NCBI GenBank assembly: GCA_903772945.1
Contig: CAICTM010000049.1
Location: 88,380 to 152,379, forward strand
Reading direction: 5' to 3'
Source: Seminavis robusta
Taxonomy: Eukaryota > Bacillariophyta > Bacillariophyceae > Naviculales > Naviculaceae
Length of the DNA: 64,000 nt
Shown here: piece by piece, positions 56,087 through 64,000 of the stretch
Layout: every line of letters starts with the position of its first letter
How positions within the stretch are numbered: position 1 is the first letter of the stretch
Notes under the pieces: generated by a model
What the model was told of the DNA's origin: nothing
What the model saw: only the letters and a program-made list of their open reading frames with translations
The model's database searches: none
Program-made: the position numbers and the translations under genes

Positions 56087-57091
56087 TTATTGCACATAAT
56101 CCCATCGTGAAGCCGATCGCAGGATGTTCGTCCTCAGGTTTTTGGTATCCTTTTTTCGTTTAAAGTAAATTTCGATACAAGCGGCTGCAAATGTTTTGGT
56201 ACACTCGTGGTTGTCATCCCAATAGAACATGTCCGCAATGGCATTGATTTCTTGCAGTAGGGCTATCCGATCAATGGTTCCGGGTGTGTTGCGTGCCGGT
56301 TGGCTTTCGCGTCTGGGCGGTTCGGCGGGTTTATGGGGAGTGCGAGTGACAATCATGTCATTATTTTTGTTTCGAGTAATGTTGTAGCCACCCGGTGGAA
56401 AGTGCAGTTCCATGTATAGTTCGTCCCAGTCGGCCTTGGCAATATGTTTCATGGAATCCCATTCAGCCCCTTCGACATCGACTTTGAGAATGGTCAATTT
56501 GGAATTTCCAATTTCCTTCATAATGGTGGGTAGTGACTTTAATTTCCACGGGAGTGTATTGAATTCTTGCAAATAGTCCAATCCGGGCCATCGAAAGGGG
56601 ACCTTTCCCGGTCCATAGTCCTTGTCGACAACTCCCAATCCGTAGGAATGATAATGGGCTCGTTGGACTTTTTCGTATTCCTTTTGCGACTGCAACCCTG
56701 CCGGACTGGGATCAAAGCCGTGGACTTGACAGCCTTTATTGGCAAAAAAGTGATCAAAACTGAAATTGTCGCGAATGCCAAAGGAATAAATCACACAGTC
56801 CTTCTCGGGAATAGTAGTTTGGGCATCACAAATCCACCAACCGCCATCTTCCACATCTCCGGCCCGTATCCTATTCGGACAAACTTCTTGTTGGTTGCGC
56901 ACGACAAGGCTGTAGTCGTAGGAAGAGGGTGGAGTCATGATGGTGACATATAGGAGTGCCACACCCAAAACAGAGGCAGCCGCTGCCACCAGTGCCTGCT
57001 TGTTCTGCTTCACAAACGCCACGGCAGGTGCTGGAATTTCCATACCCAACAGCATTTGCCGCTTAGGATTATCGTCGCATTTGCTGGACAT
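56087..57091 (-). CDS. membrane-anchored METTL24-like methyltransferase
   Basis: Intronless, 334 aa. One hydrophobic span (ALVAAAASVLGVALLYVTIM, about 34-53) anchors it, with the rest facing a lumen by type II logic. The catalytic region follows the METTL24/Methyltransf_22 layout: EDGGWWICDA, CVIYSFGIRDNFSFD, CQVHGFDPSPAG, then LTILKVDVEGAEWDSM, the FkbM-type acidic strand. Such proteins are suspected to methylate secreted molecules or sugars. Paired cysteines (C71, C88, C97 and others) suit an oxidising compartment. Acceptor substrate unknown. The stop is convergent with the MATE gene. Confidence 0.85.
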   Translation of the reverse strand: MSSKCDDNPKRQMLLGMEIPAPAVAFVKQNKQALVAAAASVLGVALLYVTIMTPPSSYDYSLVVRNQQEVCPNRIRAGDVEDGGWWICDAQTTIPEKDCVIYSFGIRDNFSFDHFFANKGCQVHGFDPSPAGLQSQKEYEKVQRAHYHSYGLGVVDKDYGPGKVPFRWPGLDYLQEFNTLPWKLKSLPTIMKEIGNSKLTILKVDVEGAEWDSMKHIAKADWDELYMELHFPPGGYNITRNKNNDMIVTRTPHKPAEPPRRESQPARNTPGTIDRIALLQEINAIADMFYWDDNHECTKTFAAACIEIYFKRKKDTKNLRTNILRSASRWDYVQ

Positions 57092-57409
57092 GATGAATAT
57101 TTAATCAAACCTAATTTAATGGATAGATTGAGGAAGGAATGAATCTATCAAAGGAAGCAAGAGCTTGAGGGATCTTGTGGGTTTGCTCGTCGACAATTAC
57201 TTGGGTTTGCTGAATGCTGGATGCTGTATGCTGGTTTTGGTTGGATCCAATTTCTTGGAGGTATCTTTTTCCACCTCCACGCCTCAGCATCCAAACAGCT
57301 CTGTCAGCTTATAACTTACAACCCAAGCTTCTTTGATCATCCCGCGAAAACCCAATGCGGATCCATAATTCGCACTGCCTCTTCGTCACCCCGTACATCA
57401 ACATTGACC
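57092..57409. promoter_or_regulatory. divergent promoter spacer
   Basis: 318 bp between the methyltransferase and the ankyrin gene. The ankyrin frame is open from 57221, so the ATG at 57410 is a choice. Confidence 0.4.
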
Positions 57410-58465
57410 ATGTCTTCATCTGATCCTGACACTACGGCTGGTACAACCGGCGCTATCAGTGCCACCAGTGCTGTCACTTCTGCTAACAAAAAGCAACGAT
57501 TGCCCCCTCCAATCGAGTCATTGTTGGATCAAAAAGATATTTGGACTGACAATATCTTTCCGTTTCTGGGTGTAGGACACTATGCCTTTGTGGGAGGAGT
57601 CAACAAACAGTTCAACCAACTCTACAAGGCCTACTGTCATTCCGTTGGGGTTCCTTGCAATACAACCAGTGACAGAGCTGCATTCTTCAACGTCTCCTGT
57701 GCCAAATACTGGGATTTGGATGATGACAGACGTGAAACTCCCTTTTGTGACCGCCTTTGCAAAATAATTGCCAAAGTGGGAAGTGTCCATGTTATGCAAT
57801 GGGCACATAAGGAAGGATATCCATTTGATGATTGGGCATGCTTTATTGCTGCCAGAAATGGTCATTTGGATGTCTTGAAGTATCTTCATGAAAAAATGAG
57901 CCCCAAATGGGACACACATGTACCGGTATGTGCTGCTGCTGCTGCAGGAGGGCATCTGGACACTTTGAAGTATCTTCATGAAAATGGGTGCCCCTGGGAC
58001 GAAGAGGTGTTGGAGGCTGCTGCTAGAGCAGGGCATCTTGACATTTTGAAGTATGCTCATCAACATGGTTGTCCATGGGATACATATGGCTCAGCCTGCC
58101 AAACTGCTGCCTGCAACGGCAATTTGGATGCTCTGAAGTATGCCCATGAAAACGGGTGCCCCTGGTCCCCTCGGACATGCGACGTGGCGGCCATGCATGG
58201 TCAGTTGGATGCTCTGAAGTATGCCCATGAAAATGGTGCCCCCTGGAATGCAAGCGTATATTGTGGGGCTGCCAAAACAGGTCATCTGCACATTTTGAAG
58301 TATGCTCGTCAACAGGGCTGCCCATGGGACGAAACTGTATGTTTTGATGCTGCACTCAATGGACATTTGGATGTTTTGAGTTACCTTCATGAAAATGGGT
58401 GCCCCAGGTCCAAGCGGGAGCAACTACTGACTCCTGCCGCTGGATCTGTCAACCAAAAACACTAA
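57410..58465 (+). CDS. F-box-like ankyrin-repeat protein, 3' truncated by insertion
   Basis: 351 aa from the ATG at 57410 (MSSSDPDTTAG). The N-terminal part (LLDQKDIWTDNIFPFLGVGH) resembles the F-box-like start of stramenopile ankyrin proteins. At least seven repeats follow with the pattern 'AAxxGHLDxLKYxHExGCPWD', cleanly periodic from about 57840 to 58410. The last unit departs at CPRSKREQ and the frame runs on for only 13 odd residues before TAA. Matching repeats resume 2.5 kb downstream (60983). So the natural 3' end is probably displaced by inserted DNA, though an old duplication with a truncated copy could give the same picture. No introns. Confidence 0.82.
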   Translation: MSSSDPDTTAGTTGAISATSAVTSANKKQRLPPPIESLLDQKDIWTDNIFPFLGVGHYAFVGGVNKQFNQLYKAYCHSVGVPCNTTSDRAAFFNVSCAKYWDLDDDRRETPFCDRLCKIIAKVGSVHVMQWAHKEGYPFDDWACFIAARNGHLDVLKYLHEKMSPKWDTHVPVCAAAAAGGHLDTLKYLHENGCPWDEEVLEAAARAGHLDILKYAHQHGCPWDTYGSACQTAACNGNLDALKYAHENGCPWSPRTCDVAAMHGQLDALKYAHENGAPWNASVYCGAAKTGHLHILKYARQQGCPWDETVCFDAALNGHLDVLSYLHENGCPRSKREQLLTPAAGSVNQKH

Positions 58466-60982
58466 TAGCAACAACGATAACAATACGATGGTCACTTCTA
58501 TACCATCACCACACCTATTAGACCCATTGGAAGCATTGAAACGAAGCGAAAGGACCTCAGGAAGCCTGTTATCTGTCATCTTGTTGAAGAGTACTGTTTT
58601 ACTATAGGAATCCACTCAACGTCATCACAGAAAGCACACATCCCTTCTCCTCTCTTTATCTCTCATTCAAGCCCTCCGGTTGACAGGATCGACACCTCCT
58701 CTGGTATCTGCTATCAAGCGCACTCCTCCTATCAAGCGACTATCAAAGCAGCCTTCTCCGGTTCAGATTAGAAAGCCATCCCAATTGAAATTCTACGAGA
58801 TCGGGCGGGTTTTCTATTCTCGACCGCCGACGGCCAAGTTGGAAGAATTTGAACACAAGAAGAAGTCACCGGTCTTCCCCAGCACAGCACAGAAAACAAT
58901 TCCCATATCTATTTGTTGTTTTCTCAGCTACGCTCCTGACGGCCATCGAAATCCCATTGTCGATCCTCTTTTTCGTACGATCGAACGATCTTTCCGCAGC
59001 AACAACAGGTTCAGTTAACCTTACCCCTAAGGCAACTGACTCACCCGAATCGCGAATCGAATTGATTCAACGAATCGAATCGAACCGAATCCAAGACCCG
59101 CTACTCCGTGAATCGATCGATCTTCCCGCGAACGTACCTCTCCTCCGATACGTACCTCTTCCTCCGTATGCAGCCTACTGTCATCAAGAAGGACTTCACT
59201 AGATACCTGCAGTGACCACCGAGAAGAGAATTACACCTGTATTCTTACTTTCTTACCGGCCACTAGTGGTTTCTCCCGAAATCCTTGTTGGAACTGATAC
59301 TTCCTGCTATCGTTACCACCCATTGATATCTAACTCCTCTCCAAGAGGAACAACAAACAACAACAGAGTTCCTGTAAGGACTTGGGTACAGGTTGGCTCC
59401 AGCTAAGGTCAGTCTAGCCAGTCACCCTGCTCAGGCCTATCACCAGGCTTGACTGTATTCTTCGTCGTCTACAGCCTCCTCCCTGGGATACCCAACTCCT
59501 CTCCAAAGGACCTCACCCCCACAAGAACCAACAAAAGTTGTCCCTTTAGTACCACATATCATAGATTGTGCAACACCCCCTTATTGAACCAGCCACCTCT
59601 CTGCTCCTGCACCTGACTCTCCTACTGAGTTTGTCTGACTCCAAATGATTGAGCCCCAGACAGAACTGCAGCGTGGTGTGGCCCAGATATCAACCACCAC
59701 CTGACTCTATTACATCTCTAGCTGATTGTTGAGTGACTCCTCAGTCTTTGTCCATTCCACTGAATTGAGTACCCTCTACAAATCTTGGCTTGACTCTCTG
59801 TTGAAGTCTGTGGTAGCCTTCACCAGATTGAGTACCAGCCTTTGAGACAACACAGTGTCAACCAGTAACACAGCCCCATCAACCAACAACACCCCTTGAT
59901 CCCCCCACCACTGTCCCCCACCACTGTCTCTACTGGCTATAGCGTGACTTCTCCAGTTTTCCCTGAAAGAATCCCTATCAGCCTTTGGCTTTGATCCCTT
60001 CCTTTTGCAGTTTGTGGTAACCGCACTAGATTGGGACCTAGCCTCTGAACCAGTGGCCATCTCCACCCAACAGCTTTGATCCATACCCTGATTGCCAGTG
60101 CCCCAGAGCATTGGCCTCCTTGAATAGATTCCTTTGAATCAATCCTCCTCACCACCTCACAAGCACTCCCTGTGCTTGAGTTGCAGCACGACCCAACAGT
60201 CAACATCACAGGAGACTCCACCCTCCACACCACCATCATGCCTCACATAGCAAACACACCATACCCAACTCCCTCCAGCACCATACCATCTACAGCCCAC
60301 AACCACCCCTCCAACATCCACCCCACAACCCCTCTTATAGTCCACACCGCCCCAGCAGACACTGTGCCTCCCCTTTGGGAGCCACTGCCTGCCAGTGCGT
60401 CACTTGGCCCTATCGCATGGCTCTTTGTCGGCTTCTGCCTGACATCGTTCGCCCACTGAATAGGTCATACCCTGACATGGTCCAGTCTTAGGTGCGCCAC
60501 CGCCTATGGACTCTGCTGGCATCTTGCCTTGCACGACAAGGCAATGGCCACAGCATGGGACCTGATCACTCAGACGCACCTGGCTGTGGTGGAGGTGGAT
60601 CGATGATGACTGTTGTCGATCAGCGCCCTTCTAATAGGTTAAATCCTGGCTAGGCCACCGTGCTCCAGGTCATGATGGGAAGATGCACACTTCCGTTGTA
60701 AGTAGAGCTGTAGGGACCTGCCCCTTGTTCATGGGGCGGAGGTGAACGGCGGTGAGACTATAGGATAGTGTAGCCGTGCTACTATGAGGCATATCCTCCT
60801 TCAGTGTTGACGCTTGGTGTGCACCGTGAATCTTCCTATCGTGCAATTCACCAATGGTATACGACTCAGCTATTTGGGCCCTCGGGCTCAACTATTGCAA
60901 GCGTAGAAAAAGGTCCTCCGGACCCAATAGGTTGTTAACCTAAATAAGTAATTAAACCCCTGGGTGCCCAAGGGCCCGTCGG
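58426..60982. mobile_element. putative non-autonomous insertion splitting the ankyrin gene
   Basis: About 2.56 kb with no gene-like frame and a pyrimidine-rich + strand (CTCC and CACC runs). The 6-bp direct repeat gcaact lies at both edges (58420-58425 and 60983-60988). Inside, a diverged repeat of about 40 bp occurs near 59809 and 60011. The last 120 bp carry several hairpins: ggtcctccggacc at 60912-60924, aggttgttaacct at 60929-60941, and gggtgcccaagggcccgtcg near 60962. No reverse transcriptase, integrase or transposase is coded, no poly-A is seen, and terminal repeats are not obvious. The element class is therefore open, and the edges are approximate. Confidence 0.5.
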
Positions 60983-61513
60983 GCAACTGCTGCTGCTGCT
61001 ACAGGCGGGCATTTGGACATTTTGAAGTATCTACATGAAAATGGGTACCCCTGCGATGAAGAAGTATGCCAAGGGGCTGCCAGGTGTGGCAATTTGCAGA
61101 TTCTGGTTTTTTCCCATGAAAATGGGTTTCCATGGAATGAACTGGCATGCCGTGATGCTGCTCAAAATGGCCATTTGGATGCTCTGAAATATCTACACGA
61201 AAAAGGGTGCCCCTGGAACCAATGGACATGCTCTGCTGCTGCTGGAGGTGGGCATCTGGACATCTTGAAGTATGCTCATGAGCTTGGCTGTCCCTGGGAT
61301 GCATCCGCATGCAATGAGGCTGCTAGTCATGGAAAGTTGGAGATTCTAAAGTATCTACATGAGCATGGCTGTCCTTGGGACTCAGACACAAGCGAAGCTG
61401 CTGTCGGCTACCACGGGGGAGGCATGGAAATGCTAAAGTATCTGCATAGCAAGGGGTGCTCAGGGTTGGAGGACTACTTCGACGGTGAGGATCTTTTGGA
61501 CGAGTACATGTAA
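60983..61513 (+). pseudogene. detached 3' part of an ankyrin-repeat gene
   Basis: About 176 codons ending in TAA/TGTAA context at 61513, with five further repeats of the same type as upstream (GHLDALKYLHEKGCPW, GHLDILKYAHELGCPW) and a non-repeat tail (GLEDYFDGEDLLDEYM). It has no ATG at its 5' end and starts mid-repeat right after the foreign-looking DNA. Its frame differs by one position from the frame of the upstream part at the gcaact repeat, so a simple excision would not restore one open frame. It may be the original 3' end or a truncated copy. Confidence 0.7.
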
Positions 61514-61583
61514 TGGGATCAGTACCGATACCAATGACAACAATAACAGCACACTAAAAAAACAAAGTTTACTTTCTACAGGT

Positions 61584-62417
61584 CTACCTCTTTCTCTTTC
61601 GCCTCCACTTGTACTGAGCGGGCATTCCATCTTCTGTTTTGCCCTTTACTTTTCGTTTGCGTCCCTTCCCAGCCACCAATTTTTCTGTGACCAAATGTGC
61701 TTCTGCCCGTTCCATGGCTCTGGCTCTTTGGGAGCGTGCTTCGAATTCCGCATAGGCTTGAGACCGTGCCTTGGCGGCTATTCGTGCCCTTGCCCGCTGT
61801 TCCTTTTTTTGTCGTTTGAGATCCTTTTGGGAGATGGGTGCCTCGTCATCATCATTGTCTTGTTGTTGTTGACTCGCACCCAGCTGTGCATGTCGTGGTC
61901 GATTGAACGTCCTTTCGACAAGTTCGGGTGCCGTATCAAAGTGTTTGGCAGCATCAAACTCGTCCGCTTGTTGTTTGGATTGTACAAAGATAGTGTGTTT
62001 CGACTTCGTCTTGGTCATTCCAATGAGATGCAGTGATTCCTTCAACCGTTGTGCCTTGGTTCCATCTCGTTGTTTTTGCAGTCGCACATACGCCAAATCT
62101 TGACTCTTCATGACCCGGACGGCTTCAGGGCCAATAGTATCACTGAATTTTTCATTGCGGGTTTCTTCTGTCATTTGGTGTCCTCTGGCATCCGTCACTT
62201 GTGCTTTGTGCATTCCAAAATAGAATTCGTCTGGATTTCGCATGGCCGCTTTTTCCTTCAGATTTCGAAGTCGATCTTCTTGTGCGTGATAATGAACGGC
62301 ACGTTTCTTGTAGTCACCATGTTTCTCCAGTAACCCCAAATGAGAGCGAGCTTGTGGTTGAGACCGTTCCTTGTGCGTGATGCGTTTCACCGCATTGCGA
62401 AGAGAGGAGCCCGGCAT
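61584..62417 (-). CDS. UTP11: U3 snoRNP-associated protein UTP11
   Basis: Intronless, 277 aa, close to the usual 250-260. Component of the small-subunit processome in the nucleolus, needed for 18S rRNA maturation. The N-terminus is diagnostic: RNAVKRITHKERSQPQAR, LGLLEKHGDYKKRA, LRNLKEKAAMRNPDEFYFGM. The middle part (DLAYVRLQKQRDGTKAQRL) also fits, and the C-terminus is highly basic (KGRKRKVKGK, YKWRRKRKR) as expected. The neighbour is another ribosome gene, RPL3. Confidence 0.95.
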   Translation of the reverse strand: MPGSSLRNAVKRITHKERSQPQARSHLGLLEKHGDYKKRAVHYHAQEDRLRNLKEKAAMRNPDEFYFGMHKAQVTDARGHQMTEETRNEKFSDTIGPEAVRVMKSQDLAYVRLQKQRDGTKAQRLKESLHLIGMTKTKSKHTIFVQSKQQADEFDAAKHFDTAPELVERTFNRPRHAQLGASQQQQDNDDDEAPISQKDLKRQKKEQRARARIAAKARSQAYAEFEARSQRARAMERAEAHLVTEKLVAGKGRKRKVKGKTEDGMPAQYKWRRKRKR

Positions 62418-62871
62418 GGTGGATGATGGATGAAGAAAAAGAGACGGAAATCAGCCAAAAGGGCGTTGAAAGGAAGGTATATGGGTATCCGTGAGTTCCT
62501 TCAGGAAGACTAGCCTTCCTCCTCTATTTAGAATAGAGAACCAGTTGCTTCCTCAGTGTACCAATAGCCGTCGTCCTAACTAAAGAGAGGGTATCATCGG
62601 CTATAATAATGCGCTACGAACAGTGGAACAGTGGAAACAGTAATTTCAAAGAAAACACGTGAAAAAGGATTGGATGCAAAGAATCTTATTAGAGCGCAGG
62701 ATAATCGTAAAAAAACAGCTGGGCTGCTAGAGTAAACCTTAACCCAAGCGTATTTCGAAACAATTTTAGTAAGCGGTAACAAGGCACCACGGGAAGACAA
62801 CTAGCTAGAGCCAAGAAGAAAGAAAAGCTGCCCTCGGCTCGTGTTCAATTTCGATATCTGAAAGAAACAGG
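62418..62871. promoter_or_regulatory. divergent spacer between UTP11 and RPL3
   Basis: 454 bp including the 5' leader of RPL3 (agccaagaagaaagaaaagc near 62810, purine-rich). No gene; a GCTA palindrome near 62803. Confidence 0.45.
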
Positions 62872-63094
62872 ATGTAAGTGCCGTCGCCATGGCGTTCTGT
62901 CTGTCTAGAGCTAGCAAGTTGAGGTTTTCTATCGGAGAAGTGCCCTTATCATGAGCACGGTTATCTGACCTTTTTCCCTCCACCCTTTTTGGTACCCTTT
63001 TAGGTCTCATCGTAAATTCGAAGCTCCCCGTCACGGCTCTCTGGGTTTCTTGCCCAAGAAGCGCACCAAGCACCATGCTGGTCGCATCAAGTCC
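62872..63094 (+). CDS. RPL3: ribosomal protein L3, N-terminal end (exons 1-2)
   Basis: The start codon is split: AT at 62872-62873 is followed by an intron 62874-63003 (GTAAGT ... TTTTAG), and the G is at 63004. Exon 2 then codes for [19 protein letters not shown] and [11 protein letters not shown], the invariant N-terminus of cytosolic RPL3. At 63094/63095 the coding sequence stops making sense on + and the same gene continues on the opposite strand (see next entry). The 60S subunit protein L3 lies near the peptidyl-transferase centre and is essential, so a truly broken single copy is unlikely. Confidence 0.9.
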
Positions 63095-64000
63095 TGTCTT
63101 GACACCAACAATGGCACCTTGAGCATGACCCAGTCCTCATTGACTTCACCGTAGTGGACGAATCCACCCATGGGAGTGATACCCTTCTTGGTCAAATCAG
63201 TTTCGGTCTGACAACTGGCTTCATCTCCCTTCTTTCCAATGCGATAGATCTTCTTGTTCATTTCAGTACGGTGGAAGTATCCGTTTTGACCAGCACGAGG
63301 GACGGTGGTGGAGACACGGGCAGGATGCCATGATCCAATACAGGCAACCTTTCGAAGACCACGATGGGTCTTACGGGGCAAACGGGTGACACCCCAACGA
63401 GTGGTGACTCCTTCGAATCCTTTACCCTTGGTAACTCCAATAACATCAATTTGCTCGTCCTTCGCAAAGATGGTATCAAAGGTAAATTCCTTTTCAAAGA
63501 GATCCTTGGCAAAGTCGACCTTGGCAGCAGTATCTCCTCCGTTGACTTGGATTTCCATAATGTGAGCCTTCTTGATGCGAAGTCCGAGTTTCTTGACCTG
63601 GGTGTGGGCAATGACACGAACAGAAGTAGCAAATTTACGAATGCGATCCAATTCGGCCTCGATTTCCTTGCCTCCATCCTTTTGGTACTTGGTTGCGTAC
63701 TTGGTGTATGCCTTTTTCTTGCTCTTGTACCAGTTCTTGTAGCAACGACGCTTGAATTCTTCACTCAAGTGCTCGGCAAAGACAGTGGTCAAAGTGCGAA
63801 GACCGCTGGGGGTTTCGACGTATCCAACAACACCGACAACGACCATGGAGGAGTCTCGACGATACTGACGGCATCGACGACTTCACGCTTGTGCATGAGG
63901 GCACCGGGACGGTCGACACCACGGACGACGTGGGTCATCCCGGCCTTGTATCCACGGAAAGCAGTCAAGTGAGGCTTTTCACCCGAATCGTCCTTGGGGA
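63095..64000 (-). CDS. RPL3: ribosomal protein L3, middle and C-terminal part, inverted and with two frameshifts; runs off the window
   Basis: Read on the minus strand from the window edge: [51 protein letters not shown], then after a one-base shift near 63846 [19 protein letters not shown], continuing through [53 protein letters not shown] and [16 protein letters not shown] second one-base loss near 63110 hides GAIVGVKT. At 63094/63095 it abuts the N-terminal exon of the same gene in opposite orientation, and the residues missing between the two pieces (after RIKS comes PKDD) join across the window edge. The last ~90 residues of L3 are not found here. Confidence 0.9.

Noticed and set aside
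60172-60459. 95-codon + frame in the inserted DNA
   Set aside because: Pro/Thr/His-rich low complexity from CACC/CTCC-type sequence, without any domain.
1-64000. tRNA genes and CRISPR arrays
   Set aside because: I found no T-loop/A-box pairs of tRNA form and no regularly spaced repeats with unique spacers; a tRNAscan run would settle the first.

Overview
The window looks like nuclear DNA of a photosynthetic stramenopile, most likely a pennate diatom. Three proteins begin with a signal peptide ending in an A-F type cleavage site (CAAFTT, TGAFVAP, PTSAFTT), the usual mark of import into a four-membrane secondary plastid. There is also a PSxxPS-rich secreted protein of the diatom cell-surface kind, LRR and ankyrin families typical of diatoms, and short GT-AG introns (mostly 75-130 bp). 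The species cannot be fixed from the sequence alone.

Layout. 0.1-4 kb: a 12-exon Piwi-type Argonaute (+) with an RGG tail and an embedded C2H2 zinc finger. 4.5-7.7 kb: a GABA-B-like class C receptor (-). 7.7-9.5 kb: gene-free, rich in short palindromes. 9.5-14.4 kb: DNA polymerase alpha catalytic subunit (-), divergent from a tepsin-like ENTH protein (+, 14.9-17.4 kb). 18-24.3 kb: two plastid-targeted genes, a DUF1995 protein and an ABC1/UbiB kinase. They are separated by 2 kb of repeats that include a MITE-like element with terminal inverted repeats and a candidate target-site duplication, plus a tandem ~450 bp repeat. 24.5-29 kb: MTFP1, a GH18 protein and a GH1 glucosidase, all (-). 29.4-30.2 kb: a broken trypsin-like protease. 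30.4-34 kb: an acidic nuclear-type protein and an LRR protein, divergent. 34-40.5 kb: a beta-helix/PSP-box surface protein, an unrecognised two-exon gene and a gamma-carbonic anhydrase. 41-42.3 kb: a SET-domain protein and a 5S rRNA gene. 43-50.6 kb: a membrane P-loop protein, a 1135-residue helical-repeat/coiled-coil protein and an ankyrin-like protein. 51-56 kb: two head-to-head MATE transporter paralogues, one plastid-targeted. 56-57 kb: a METTL24-like methyltransferase. 57.4-61.5 kb: an ankyrin/F-box-like gene split by about 2.5 kb of non-coding DNA. 61.6-62.4 kb: UTP11. 62.9-64 kb: ribosomal protein L3 whose N-terminal codons are on + while the rest is on -, so the gene is inverted inside itself.

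No operon-like system is apparent. Themes are plastid biology (DUF1995, ABC1K, MATE), cell-surface/glycan work (GH18, GH1, PSP-box protein), and core replication and ribosome functions. The points most worth checking are the zinc-finger Argonaute with skippable RGG exons, the RPL3 inversion, the MITE, the 12- and 15-nt microexons of the ABC1 kinase, and the split ankyrin gene. All exon junctions were derived by hand and checked for reading phase; none is backed by transcripts.
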